In this document: positions 49,290 to 57,630 of the stretch, piece after piece
How positions within the stretch are numbered: the stretch's first letter is position 1
Layout of the letters: each line of letters opens with the position of its first letter
Origin: Streptomyces sp. NBC_00287
GTDB taxonomy: Bacteria; Actinomycetota; Actinomycetes; Streptomycetales; Streptomycetaceae
Direction: 5' to 3'
Assembly: GCF_036173105.1 (NCBI RefSeq)
Contig: NZ_CP108053.1
Location: 558,001 to 622,000 of the forward strand
DNA length: 64,000 nucleotides
Program-made: the position numbers and the translations under genes
Notes under the pieces: model-generated
What the model saw: the letters and a program-made list of their open reading frames with translations, nothing else
The model's database searches: none
Told to the model about the DNA's origin: nothing

Positions 49290-50396
49290 GTGTCTGCCGC
49301 AAGACCGCTCACGACCCTGCGCACCCTCGCCGCCATAGCCGCGCTCCCGCTCCTGCTCACCGCTTGCGGTTACGGCTCGGAGTCCACCGACGACGACAAG
49401 CAGGCCCAGGTCGCGGCGGACGCCATGAAGCTCTCCGCCGACGAGGTGCGGATCGGTTACTTCCCGAACCTCACCCACGCCACGGCCCTGGTGGGTGTTC
49501 AGGAGGGCATCTTCCAGAAGGAGCTCGGCGGCACCACGATCAAGTCCTCCACCTTCAACGCCGGCCCCTCCGAGATCGAGGCCCTCAACTCCGGGTCCAT
49601 CGACATCGGTTGGATCGGCCCCTCCCCCGCCATCAACGGCTACACCAAGGCGGACGGCACGAACCTGCGCATCATCTCCGGCTCGGCGTCGGGTGGTGTG
49701 AAGCTGGTCGTGAACCCCGAGAAGATCAAGTCCCTGAAGGACGTCAAGGGCAAGAAGATCGCCACCCCGCAGCTCGGCAACACCCAGGACGTGGCGTTCC
49801 TCAACTGGATCTCCGAGCAGGGCTGGACGGTGGACGCGCAGAGCGGCAAGGGTGACGTCTCGGTCGTCCGCACCGACAACAAGGTGACCCCTGACGCCTA
49901 CAAGTCCGGTTCCATCGACGGCGCGTGGGTGCCGGAGCCGACCGCGTCGAAGCTGGTCTCCGAGGGCGGCAAGGTGCTGCTGGACGAGGCCGACCTGTGG
50001 CCGGACAAGAAGTTCGTGATCACGAACATCATCGTCCGGCAGGAGTTCCTCAACAAGCACCCGGACGTCGTCGAGGCCGTCCTGCGCGGCTCGGTGAAGA
50101 CCAACGAGTGGATCAACGCCAACCCGGACCAGGCCAAGGCGTCCGCCAACAAGGCCCTGGAACAGGAATCCGGCAAGGCGCTGCCCGCCGAGGTCATCGC
50201 CCCGGCCTGGAAGTCGATCACATTCCTCGACGACCCGCTGGCCGCGACCCTCGACACCGAGGCCGAGCACGCGGTGAAGGCCGGTCTGCTCGAAGAGCCC
50301 GACCTCGACGGCATCTACGACCTCGCTCTCCTCAACAAGGTCCTCAAGGCCGAGGGCAAGGACGAGGTCGACGACGCCGGCCTCGCCGTCAAGTAG
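49290..50396 (+). CDS. ssuA: Sulfonate/taurine ABC transporter substrate-binding lipoprotein
   Basis: A 368-residue lipoprotein from GTG 49290 (GAGAGG upstream). The lipobox is LLLTAC at about residues 22-27. The mature part is an SsuA/TauA-type binding protein: VRIGYFPNLTHATALVGVQE, GPSEIEALNSGSIDIGWIGP, KKIATPQLGNTQDVAFLNWI, SIDGAWVPEPTASKLVSEGG. It would capture aliphatic sulfonates or nitrate/taurine-like anions outside the cell. It heads ssuABC and lies under a cysteine-type leader, which favours sulfonates. Confidence 0.93.
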   Translation: MSAARPLTTLRTLAAIAALPLLLTACGYGSESTDDDKQAQVAADAMKLSADEVRIGYFPNLTHATALVGVQEGIFQKELGGTTIKSSTFNAGPSEIEALNSGSIDIGWIGPSPAINGYTKADGTNLRIISGSASGGVKLVVNPEKIKSLKDVKGKKIATPQLGNTQDVAFLNWISEQGWTVDAQSGKGDVSVVRTDNKVTPDAYKSGSIDGAWVPEPTASKLVSEGGKVLLDEADLWPDKKFVITNIIVRQEFLNKHPDVVEAVLRGSVKTNEWINANPDQAKASANKALEQESGKALPAEVIAPAWKSITFLDDPLAATLDTEAEHAVKAGLLEEPDLDGIYDLALLNKVLKAEGKDEVDDAGLAVK

Positions 50397-50427
50397 CGGA
50401 CCCATACGTTCCCAGGAGGTGACGACC

Positions 50428-51216
50428 ATGGCCACCACGATCACCAAGGCCGCCGAGGGCGGCACAGCGACCGCGTACGCCACCCGCATCGAGCATGTCT
50501 CGAAGTCCTTCGCCGGCCCCGCCGGGCAGCAGCTCGTCCTCGACGACATCACCCTCGATGTCGCCCCCGGCGAGTTCGTCACCCTCCTGGGAGCCTCCGG
50601 CTGCGGCAAGTCCACCCTGCTCAACCTGGTCGCCGGCCTGGACAGGCCGAGCGCGGGCGCCATCACCACCGACGGGCGCCCGGCGCTGATGTTCCAGGAG
50701 CACGCCCTGTTCCCGTGGCTGACCGCGGGCAAGAACATCGAACTCGCCCTGAAACTAAGGGGAGTTCCCAAGGCCGAACGGCGCCCGGAGGCGGAACGCC
50801 TGCTGGAACTCGTCCGGTTGCACGGGTCGTACGGCAAGCGGGTGCACGAACTCTCGGGCGGTATGCGGCAGCGCGTCGCGCTGGCCCGCGCGTTGGCGCA
50901 GGACAGCAAGCTGCTGCTGATGGACGAGCCGTTCGCGGCGCTGGACGCGATCACCCGGGACGTCCTGCATGACGAGCTGACCCGGATCTGGCGCGAGACC
51001 GGCCTGTCGGTGCTGTTCGTGACGCACAACGTGCGCGAGGCCGTCCGGCTCGCCCAGCGGGTCGTGCTGCTGTCCTCCCGCCCCGGCCGTATCGCCCGGG
51101 AGTGGACGGTCGGTATCCCGCATCCGCGCCGTATCGAGGACAGCGCGGTCGCCGAGCTGTCCGTCGAGATCACCGAAGAACTGCGTGGGGAGATCCGCCG
51201 CCATGGCCAGCACTGA
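50428..51216 (+). CDS. ssuB: Sulfonate ABC transporter ATP-binding protein
   Basis: A 262-residue ATPase with Walker A GASGCGKST, Q loop MFQEHALFPWLTAGKN, signature LSGGMRQR and Walker B LLLMDEPFAALD, then the H loop LFVTHNVREAV. This is the SsuB/TauB group. I chose ATG 50428, eight bases after AGGAGG, since GTG 50419 overlaps that ribosome site. It follows ssuA by 31 bases and overlaps ssuC by 14, so subunits are made together. Confidence 0.94.
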   Translation: MATTITKAAEGGTATAYATRIEHVSKSFAGPAGQQLVLDDITLDVAPGEFVTLLGASGCGKSTLLNLVAGLDRPSAGAITTDGRPALMFQEHALFPWLTAGKNIELALKLRGVPKAERRPEAERLLELVRLHGSYGKRVHELSGGMRQRVALARALAQDSKLLLMDEPFAALDAITRDVLHDELTRIWRETGLSVLFVTHNVREAVRLAQRVVLLSSRPGRIAREWTVGIPHPRRIEDSAVAELSVEITEELRGEIRRHGQH

Positions 51217-52090
51217 CACCACCGCCAAGGACGGCAACGACCTGGCCGGACTGGAAGCGGGCCTGGACGCCCTCGACACCGTCCAGACCAGCCGCACATC
51301 CGTCCGCGAGACCCTCACCCGCAAGGTGCTGCCGCCGGTCACCGCCGTCGCCCTCGTGCTGGTGCTGTGGCAGGTGCTGGTCTGGGCCGAGGTCGCCCCC
51401 AGCTACAAGCTGCCCGCACCCACCGCCGTATGGGACGAAGTGGAGGCCGCCTGGCTCCAGGGCACACTCCTGGACTACATCTGGACCAGCGTCAGCCGCG
51501 GTCTGCTCGGCTTCGTCCTCGCTCTCGCCATCGGCACACCGCTCGGCCTGCTGGTCGCCCGCGTGAAGTTCGTCCGGGCCGCGATCGGCCCGATCCTGTC
51601 GGGTCTCCAGTCACTGCCGTCGGTGGCCTGGGTGCCGCCGGCCGTGCTGTGGCTGGGTCTGAACAACTCGATGATGTACGCCGTCATCCTGCTCGGCGCG
51701 GTCCCCTCCATCGCCAACGGCCTGGTCGCCGGCATCGACCAGATCCCCCCGCTGTTCCTGCGCGCGGGGCGCACGATGGGCGCGACGGGGCTGCGCGGGG
51801 CGTGGCACATCATGATGCCCGCGTCGCTGCCGGGCTATCTGGCCGGTCTGAAGCAGGGCTGGGCGTTCTCCTGGCGCTCCCTGATGGCCGCCGAGATCAT
51901 CGCCTCCTCCCCCGATCTGGGCGTGGGCCTTGGCCAGTTGCTGGAGAACGGCCGCAACAACGCCAGCATGTCCCAGGTGTTCCTGGCGATCTTCCTGATC
52001 CTGCTCGTCGGCATCGCCATCGACCTGCTGATCTTCAGCCCCCTGGAGCGGCGGGTGCTGCGCAGCCGCGGACTGCTGACGAGGAGCTGA
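51203..52090 (+). CDS. ssuC: Sulfonate ABC transporter permease
   Basis: A 295-residue permease with about six helices (VTAVALVLVLWQVLVWA, LLGFVLALAIGTPLGLLVA, MYAVILLGAVPSIANGLVAG, VFLAIFLILLVGIAIDLLIF). The coupling loop is LRAGRTMGATGLRGAWHIMM, typical of the SsuC/TauC group. The charged N-terminal 45 residues precede the first helix. It ends at 52090, 20 bases before a strong terminator, closing the operon. Confidence 0.94.
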   Translation: MASTDTTAKDGNDLAGLEAGLDALDTVQTSRTSVRETLTRKVLPPVTAVALVLVLWQVLVWAEVAPSYKLPAPTAVWDEVEAAWLQGTLLDYIWTSVSRGLLGFVLALAIGTPLGLLVARVKFVRAAIGPILSGLQSLPSVAWVPPAVLWLGLNNSMMYAVILLGAVPSIANGLVAGIDQIPPLFLRAGRTMGATGLRGAWHIMMPASLPGYLAGLKQGWAFSWRSLMAAEIIASSPDLGVGLGQLLENGRNNASMSQVFLAIFLILLVGIAIDLLIFSPLERRVLRSRGLLTRS

Positions 52091-52110
52091 GCGACATCTC
52101 AGTCGTCACA

Positions 52111-52143
52111 GGACGCCGTTCCCGCTCAGCGGGGACGGCGTCC
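52111..52143. terminator. Terminator of the ssuABC operon
   Basis: GGACGCCGT (52111-52119) pairs with ACGGCGTCC (52135-52143), and CCCGC (52121-52125) pairs with GCGGG (52129-52133) around TCA, with one T-G wobble between. A 15-pair stem with a three-base loop. Confidence 0.88.
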
Positions 52144-52170
52144 TCCGTGTGTCGCCCTCGAACCCTTGCC

Positions 52171-52202
52171 GTAGCGTTTACTCCAATTGGAATAACCGCT
52201 AC
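52171..52202. promoter_or_regulatory. Palindromic operator upstream of the hydratase gene
   Basis: A 32-base near-palindrome opens GTAGCG (52171-52176), closes CGCTAC (52197-52202) and has the perfect core TCCAATTGGA (52182-52191). The core recurs as CTCCAATTAGAG at 54096-54107 before the tetR gene. It overlaps the region where the hydratase promoter should lie, 40 bases before the start, so repression by the local TetR is likely. Confidence 0.75.
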
Positions 52203-52241
52203 AGTAGGCTCGCCGACCCGCCTGGCAGCAAGGAGCGACGG

Positions 52242-53030
52242 ATGACCCTCACCGACGGACAGCGCGCGGAGGCCGCACGGCTGCTGCGCGAAGCCGAGCA
52301 CCGGGCGGATCCGGTCGAGCCGCTGTCGGCCCTGCTGCCGGGCCTGGATGTGGCCGACGCCTATGCCGTACAGCAGGACAACATCGCGCGCAGGCTGGCT
52401 GACGGGGCCAGCGTGGTGGGCCACAAGGTCGGCCTCACCGCGCCCGCGATGCAGCGGCTTCTCGGGGTCGACGAGCCGGACTTCGGCCATCTGCTGGACG
52501 ACATGGTCCACCGCGACGGCTCCCCGGTCCTCGCGGCCCACTACTGCCGGCCGCGCGTCGAACCGGAGATCTGCTTCCGGCTGGCCCGGCCCCTGGGCGG
52601 CCCCGGAACGACCGTCGAGGACGTTCTGGCGGCCACCGACGCGGTCGCTCCCGCGCTGGAGATCGTCGACAGCCGTATCCGCGACTGGCGGATCACCCTG
52701 GTCGACACGGTCGCCGACAACGCCAGCTCGGCCGGTCTGGTCTGTGGTCCCTGGACTCCCCTGGCTCAGGTGCCGGACCTCGCCGAGGTCGTCGTCGACC
52801 TGGTCGTCGACGGCGAGCGCGTCGACTCGGGCAGCGGGCGGGAGGTGCTGGGCCATCCGGCCGCCGCGGTGGCCTGGCTGGCGAACACCCTCGCCGAGTT
52901 CGGTACGTCCCTGGAGCCCGGCCAGGTCATCCTGCCCGGCGCCATGACCACCGCCCCCTTCGTCACCGCGGGCCAGAAGGTCGAGGCGCGCTTCAGTGTC
53001 CTGGGCCCCGTGTTAGTGACCTTCGTCTGA
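52242..53030 (+). CDS. 2-keto-4-pentenoate hydratase-like enzyme (MhpD family)
   Basis: A 262-residue member of the fumarylacetoacetase / 2-hydroxypentadienoate hydratase fold. VVGHKVGLTAPAMQRLLGVD, EPEICFRLARPL (metal-binding Glu pair region), ALEIVDSRIRDWRITLVDTV and GHPAAAVAWLANTL follow MhpD/DmpE. Such enzymes hydrate dienoates or decarboxylate oxalocrotonate in meta-cleavage of aromatics. ATG 52242 has AGGAG upstream. An amidohydrolase follows after 19 bases and a TetR gene closes the unit, suggesting a small inducible catabolic operon of unknown substrate. Confidence 0.92.
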   Translation: MTLTDGQRAEAARLLREAEHRADPVEPLSALLPGLDVADAYAVQQDNIARRLADGASVVGHKVGLTAPAMQRLLGVDEPDFGHLLDDMVHRDGSPVLAAHYCRPRVEPEICFRLARPLGGPGTTVEDVLAATDAVAPALEIVDSRIRDWRITLVDTVADNASSAGLVCGPWTPLAQVPDLAEVVVDLVVDGERVDSGSGREVLGHPAAAVAWLANTLAEFGTSLEPGQVILPGAMTTAPFVTAGQKVEARFSVLGPVLVTFV

Positions 53031-53049
53031 GGGGCCGGAGGCACGCGTC

Positions 53050-54072
53050 ATGACCGCCACGCCGAACCGCGTCGACGTCCACCAGCACCTGATCCCGCCC
53101 TTGTACCGCGACCTGCTCGCCAAGGCGGGGATCGCCGAGGCCGGGGGCCGTGCCCTGCCCGACTGGAGCCCCGAGGCCGCCCTCGAGCAGATGGACCTGC
53201 TGGGCACCGCCACGGCGATCATGTCCGTCTCCACCCCGGGCACCGGCTTCCTCACCGACCGGGCCGAGGCCGCGGACCTGGCCCGGCGGCTCAATGACTA
53301 CTGCACCGCCCTCGTCGCCGAACACCCGGGCCGTTTCGGCTGGTTCGCCACCCTGCCCATGCCCGACGCCACCGCGTCCACGGCAGAGGCCGCACGGGCC
53401 CTGGACACCCTGGGCGCCGACGGGGTCACCCTCCTCGCCAACAACCAGGGCACCTACCTGGGTGCGGACGGCCAGGACGAGCTGTGGCGAGCGCTCGACG
53501 ACCGAGGTGCCGTCGTCTTCGTCCACCCGGCCGAACTCCCGGCGCCCGCGGTCGAGAACATCCCGCCGTTCGCCGCGGACTTCCTCCTGGACACCACCCG
53601 GGCCGCGTATCTCCTCGTACGCAATGGAGTCGTCCGGCGTCACCCGGAGATCCGGTTCATCCTGAGCCATGCCGGCGGCTTCGTGCCGTACGCCTCTCAT
53701 CGCATGGCCGTCACCATCGCCGCCGAGACCGGGCGCAGCCCGCTCGATGTGCTGGACGACTTCCGCGCCTTCTACTTCGACACCGCGCTGTCCTCCAGTC
53801 CGGCCGCGCTCCCGACGCTGCTCGCGTTCGCCCGACCTGGGCATGTGCTGTTCGGCAGCGACTGGCCCTTCGCGCCCACTCCGGCCGGCCAGTACTTCGC
53901 GAACGGTCTCGACGCGGCCGATGTCCCCGGTGTGAACCGCGCCAACGCGGAAGCCCTCTTCCCCCGCCTCGGCGGCATGCCTGTCCCCACGCCCCCGAGA
54001 CGTCTGCGCCACCGGGCACAGCGAGCCGCCGCCCGCCTCGCCTTCCGACTCGTCCAGCCCGGCAACGGTTGA
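53050..54072 (+). CDS. ACMSD-like amidohydrolase (decarboxylase family)
   Basis: A 340-residue metal-dependent hydrolase or decarboxylase of the ACMSD / gamma-resorcylate decarboxylase group. Metal sites: VDVHQHLIPP (HxH), FVHPAELPA (His), LSHAGGFVPY (His) and FGSDWPFAPT (Asp). ERFGWFATLPM-like strands (GRFGWFATLPMPD) are typical. ACMSD relatives decarboxylate semialdehydes in aromatic or tryptophan breakdown, a good fit beside an MhpD-type hydratase and, further on, an aldehyde dehydrogenase. Exact substrate unknown. A basic Arg-rich tail follows the domain. Confidence 0.9.
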   Translation: MTATPNRVDVHQHLIPPLYRDLLAKAGIAEAGGRALPDWSPEAALEQMDLLGTATAIMSVSTPGTGFLTDRAEAADLARRLNDYCTALVAEHPGRFGWFATLPMPDATASTAEAARALDTLGADGVTLLANNQGTYLGADGQDELWRALDDRGAVVFVHPAELPAPAVENIPPFAADFLLDTTRAAYLLVRNGVVRRHPEIRFILSHAGGFVPYASHRMAVTIAAETGRSPLDVLDDFRAFYFDTALSSSPAALPTLLAFARPGHVLFGSDWPFAPTPAGQYFANGLDAADVPGVNRANAEALFPRLGGMPVPTPPRRLRHRAQRAAARLAFRLVQPGNG

Positions 54073-54095
54073 TGCCCGCACTCCTGTAGGGGCCG

Positions 54096-54107
54096 CTCCA
54101 ATTAGAG
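54096..54107. promoter_or_regulatory. Second TetR-type operator half-palindrome, before tetR
   Basis: CTCCAATTAGAG is a 12-base imperfect palindrome sharing CTCCAATT with the operator core at 52182-52191. It lies 43 bases upstream of the tetR start, consistent with autoregulation. Confidence 0.65.
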
Positions 54108-54149
54108 TGGGCGGCATCAGAGCCCCGCACGAGCTGGAGTGACGCACCC

Positions 54150-54788
54150 ATGACGCAGACCCCGCGCAGGAAGCGCGCCAACGGGGTGGAGTCCCGCCAG
54201 CGCATCCTCGACGCCGCCGTGGAGATCGCCGGTGAGCGCGGTTACGACGGCACGTCCATCGCGGCCGTCAGCGCCAAGTGCGGCCTTCCGGCCAGCTCGA
54301 TCTACTGGCATTTCAAGGACAAGGACGATCTGATCGCCGCGGTCATCGAGCGCAGCTTCGAGACCTGGCTGACGGCGGTCGAACTGCCGGGAGAAGATGC
54401 CGGGACCCCTCTGGAGCGGGTCACGCTGATGGCCGCGAACGTCGCCAAGTCCCTGGTCGACGCCCCGGACTTCCTCCGCCTCGGGCTGATGCTCGCCCTG
54501 GAGCGCCGACCCACCGAGCCGCGCGGCAGAACGGTCTTCCTCCAGGTCCGGGAGGTCTCCCGCCGACGGGTCGCGGAGATGATCCAGACCCTGTTCCCGG
54601 ACCTGGACGACGACGCGGTCCACACCCTCACCACCTACGCCATCGCGGGCGCCGACGGCCTGTTCATCCAGCACGAGGTCGCGGGCGTGGACCTGGTCGC
54701 GTTGTTCGAGCTGCACGCACGCCTGCTCTACGAGGCGGCAAGCACGCTCAGCTCAGCGGCTTCTCCAGTACGGCCTTCCGGTGGCTGA
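54150..54788 (+). CDS. TetR-family repressor of the hydratase/amidohydrolase unit
   Basis: A 212-residue TetR protein. The helix-turn-helix occupies about residues 14-62 ([39 protein letters not shown]). The ligand domain is helical and typical in length. It lies 77 bases after the amidohydrolase gene with its own candidate operator at 54096; a matching palindrome lies before the hydratase gene. Repression of both is inferred. Its end overlaps the convergent aldehyde dehydrogenase gene by 41 bases. Confidence 0.92.
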   Translation: MTQTPRRKRANGVESRQRILDAAVEIAGERGYDGTSIAAVSAKCGLPASSIYWHFKDKDDLIAAVIERSFETWLTAVELPGEDAGTPLERVTLMAANVAKSLVDAPDFLRLGLMLALERRPTEPRGRTVFLQVREVSRRRVAEMIQTLFPDLDDDAVHTLTTYAIAGADGLFIQHEVAGVDLVALFELHARLLYEAASTLSSAASPVRPSGG

Positions 54789-56055
54789 ACGTCTCGATGG
54801 AGTACCGGCCGTGGTAGTTGCCCGTGCCACTCTCGCCCACGCCGCCGAACGGCAGGTCGGAGACGGTGAGATGGGCGAGCGGGAGGCCGTGTCCGAGGCC
54901 GCCGGATGACGTCTCGGCGGCGATGCGGCGGCGCGTGTCGTCCGACTCGGAGAAGACGTACAGGGCGAGCGGCTTGTCGCGGTCGTTGATGAAGTCGATC
55001 GCCTCGTCGAGGCCGGGGACGGTGACGATCGGCAGGATCGGACCGAAGATCTCCTCGGCCATCACGGGCGAGCCGGGGTCGACGTCGGCGAGCACGGTCG
55101 GCGCGAGGTACTTCAACGCGCGGTCGCTGGACCCGCCCACGACCACACGCCCCGACTCGAGCAGCCCGGCAAGCCGGTCGAAGTGCCGTTCGTTGACAAT
55201 ACGGCCGTACTCGGCCGAGGACGCCGGATCGGTGCCGTACAGCGACTCCACCGCACGGATGAGCTCGGTCTCCAACGCGGCGGCGGTCTCCGGGTCGGTG
55301 AGGACGTAGTCGGGGGCCACGCAGGTCTGGCCCGCGTTCAGGAACTTGCCGGCGGCCAGCCGGTCGGCGACGACCTTGAGGTCGGCATCGCGGTCGACGA
55401 ACGCCGGTGACTTGCCGCCGAGTTCAAGGGTGACCGGGGTCAGATGCTCGGCGGCGGCGCGCATGACGATGCGGCCGACGGTGCCGTTGCCGGTGTAGAA
55501 GATGTGGTCGAAGCGCTCGGCCAGCAGGGCCGTGGTCTCGGGCACGCCACCCTCGACGACCGCCACCGCCTCCGGGTCCAGATAGGTCCGCAGCAGCCGG
55601 GCCAGCACGGCCGAGGTCGCCGGGGCCAGCTCGCTGGGCTTGGCGACGACCGCGTTGCCCGCGGCGAGCGCGCCGACGATCGGGGTCAGCAGGAGCTGGG
55701 CCGGGTAGTTCCAGGGCGCGATGACGAGGACGACGCCGAGGGGGTCGTACTGCGTCCAGGCGCGCGCGTCGGTGCCGAGGTGGTCCGGGACGGGGGCGGG
55801 CTCGGGGCGCAGCCAGTCGTCGAGGTGGTCGAGGGTGTGGTCGATCTCGCGGACGGTGAAGCCGATTTCGGTGCGCTGGGCCTCCGTGGCGCTCTTGCCG
55901 AGGTCGGCGCGGAGGGCCGCGGCCAGCTCGGGGGCGTTCTCGGTGAGCATCGCGCGCAAGCGGCGCAACTGCGTGACGCGCCACTCGACGGGCTTGGTGC
56001 GGCCGGTGCGGAAGGCGGCGCGCAGTCGCGCCACGGTGTCGGCGGGGTGGTTCAC
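54748..56055 (-). CDS. Aldehyde dehydrogenase family protein
   Basis: A 435-residue NAD(P)-dependent dehydrogenase of the class-3 / coniferyl-aldehyde type. [20 protein letters not shown] carries the oxyanion Asn; [18 protein letters not shown] the general-base Glu; [17 protein letters not shown] the catalytic Cys; [13 protein letters not shown] the C-terminal Glu motif. Length suits this short subgroup. I chose GTG 56055 after GAGG; upstream in-frame extension is not protein-like. Monocistronic. It may oxidise the aldehyde from the neighbouring pathway, but no direct evidence links them. Confidence 0.93.
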   Translation of the reverse strand: MNHPADTVARLRAAFRTGRTKPVEWRVTQLRRLRAMLTENAPELAAALRADLGKSATEAQRTEIGFTVREIDHTLDHLDDWLRPEPAPVPDHLGTDARAWTQYDPLGVVLVIAPWNYPAQLLLTPIVGALAAGNAVVAKPSELAPATSAVLARLLRTYLDPEAVAVVEGGVPETTALLAERFDHIFYTGNGTVGRIVMRAAAEHLTPVTLELGGKSPAFVDRDADLKVVADRLAAGKFLNAGQTCVAPDYVLTDPETAAALETELIRAVESLYGTDPASSAEYGRIVNERHFDRLAGLLESGRVVVGGSSDRALKYLAPTVLADVDPGSPVMAEEIFGPILPIVTVPGLDEAIDFINDRDKPLALYVFSESDDTRRRIAAETSSGGLGHGLPLAHLTVSDLPFGGVGESGTGNYHGRYSIETFSHRKAVLEKPLS

Positions 56056-56258
56056 GGTGCCTCGCTGGGGATACGAACGTATGGATGCATACACCAACCA
56101 TTCAGCTTCAGAAACAATTCCCCAGCCCGCAGCCACCCGCACCCCTCGCCTCTGACCTCTACACATAAAGGCCAAATAAGCGCAGAATGTAGATACGCGG
56201 CGCTTATCCGCATACCGCACCAGACGCGGTCAGGCCTGCGAGTCAAAGGAGACGAGTC

Positions 56259-56699
56259 ATGGCCAACGTCTCGCCCACCAGAGGTGACATCACCAGCCAC
56301 CCTGATGTAACCGAAATGCGGGATCGCTACGCCCGCATGCTCGGCGGTCGCGATGTGACGCTCTTGGACGGACCAGTGTTCCTGCTCGGTCTGTACTGTG
56401 CCGTATCCCCCTGGATACTCCACTACACGACCAGCCAGCCCGACCTCGTGCCCCACAACCTGGTCATCGGGATTGCGATCGGTCTGCTGGCTCTCGGATT
56501 CACCCGCGCTCCGGAACGCATGTACGGCCTCAGCTGGGCCTTCTGCGGGCTGGGTGTGTGGATGATCGTCTCGCCGTGGATCGTCGGCGACAGCCCGGAT
56601 GCCGGAGTCGTGCTCAACAACATCATCATTGGCGGCCTGGCCGTGATCCTGGGGCTGATGTGCGCCGGTACGGCGGCGAAGAGCGCCCCCAAGCCGTGA
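56259..56699 (+). CDS. SPW-repeat membrane protein
   Basis: A 146-residue integral membrane protein with two copies of the SPW repeat: VSPWILHYT at about 49-57 and VSPWIVGDSPDAGVVLNNII at about 104-123. Four membrane segments are predicted (VFLLGLYCAVSPWIL, LVIGIAIGLLALGF, WAFCGLGVWMIVSPWI, NIIIGGLAVILGLM). The family is common in actinobacteria and proteobacteria with no known function. It is monocistronic and ends before a strong GC hairpin. Confidence 0.92.
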   Translation: MANVSPTRGDITSHPDVTEMRDRYARMLGGRDVTLLDGPVFLLGLYCAVSPWILHYTTSQPDLVPHNLVIGIAIGLLALGFTRAPERMYGLSWAFCGLGVWMIVSPWIVGDSPDAGVVLNNIIIGGLAVILGLMCAGTAAKSAPKP

Positions 56700-56736
56700 G
56701 AGCCACGAAGTGAGGATCGAGAGGTAGAAGGAGGAC

Positions 56737-56774
56737 GCGCCGGCCGGCCCGGGCAGCACCGGACCGGCCGGCGC
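56737..56774. terminator. Terminator between SPW and ArsR-AHSA1 genes
   Basis: GCGCCGGCCGG (56737-56747) pairs perfectly with CCGGCCGGCGC (56764-56774). It lies between convergent genes, 37 bases past the SPW stop and 13 before the other gene's stop, so it can act in both directions. Confidence 0.85.
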
Positions 56775-56787
56775 TCTGTGTCCACGC

Positions 56788-57555
56788 TCAGTTCCCCGGC
56801 ACCAGCCACGGTTCCTGCGGGAGCGGACTGCCGGTCTCCAGGAGCGACTTGAGGTTGGACAGCACGGCCGGCCAGCCCAGGGACACGTCCGCCAGGTCGC
56901 GCTCGGTGCGCAGGTCCTCGTGGGTCACCGTCAGCCGCACGATGTCGGCGTGCTGCTGGATGTCGAAGGTGACCCGGGAGTACGTGTCCGCGCGCCCCTC
57001 GTTCTCGGGCTCGGTCCAGGTGGTGACCAGCCGGGTCGGGCGCTCGCTCTCCACCACGGTGCCGACCACGTCGGCGATGCCGGAGCCGTCGGTGCGGACG
57101 TGCTCCCAGCGGGAGCCCTGCTGCCAGTCGGAGACGTTGCTGTGCCCCCAGTAGGCGGCGGTCAGGTCGGCGTCGGTGAGCGCGTCCCAGACCTTCTCGG
57201 GTGTGCTCTCGATGTAGGTGACGTAGACGAATGTCGGCTTGTCGGTCATGGCTTCCTCGGCTTGTCGCTTCACGGCGCCGAGCGCGCGCAGGCGCGGGCG
57301 CTCGAACTTGTCGATCCATCGCTCCTGGATCTCGTGGAGCGGGACCGGGTTGAGGTAGTGCAGCTTTTCCCTCCCCCGCCGCACGGTGCTGATCAGGTTG
57401 GCGGACTCCAGGACGGCGAGGTGCTGGGTCACGGCCTGCCGCGTCATCTCGATGCGCGCGCACAGCTCGCCGAGCGTCTGACCGTTGTCCTCGTGCAGCC
57501 GGTCAAGAAGCCGCCTGCGGGTGTCGTCGGCCAGGGCCTTGAAGACCTGGTCCAT
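56788..57555 (-). CDS. ArsR-type regulator fused to an AHSA1/SRPBCC domain
   Basis: A 255-residue fusion. Residues 1-90 are an ArsR winged helix (MDQVFKALADDTRRRLLDRL, EMTRQAVTQHLAVLESANLI). From about 105 follows an AHSA1/SRPBCC ligand-binding fold (VYVTYIESTPEKVWDALTDA, AAYWGHSNVSDWQQGSRWEH, VSLGWPAVLSNLKSLLETG). In many genomes these are two adjacent genes; here they are one chain. ATG 57555 is preferred because an earlier ATG (57609) lies inside the palindromic operator at 57590. The ligand is unknown. Confidence 0.9.
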   Translation of the reverse strand: MDQVFKALADDTRRRLLDRLHEDNGQTLGELCARIEMTRQAVTQHLAVLESANLISTVRRGREKLHYLNPVPLHEIQERWIDKFERPRLRALGAVKRQAEEAMTDKPTFVYVTYIESTPEKVWDALTDADLTAAYWGHSNVSDWQQGSRWEHVRTDGSGIADVVGTVVESERPTRLVTTWTEPENEGRADTYSRVTFDIQQHADIVRLTVTHEDLRTERDLADVSLGWPAVLSNLKSLLETGSPLPQEPWLVPGN

Positions 57556-57589
57556 CGGGGAGTCGCTCTCTGATCGCACACTCAACGTT

Positions 57590-57609
57590 ATGCAGGTAAT
57601 TACTTGCAT
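57590..57609. promoter_or_regulatory. Palindromic operator for the ArsR-AHSA1 protein
   Basis: ATGCAGGTAATTACTTGCAT is a 20-base palindrome with one mismatched pair. It lies 35 bases upstream of the fusion gene start and fits autoregulation by its ArsR domain. Confidence 0.7.
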
Positions 57610-57630
57610 GTCAATCCGGAGACGAGGGTC

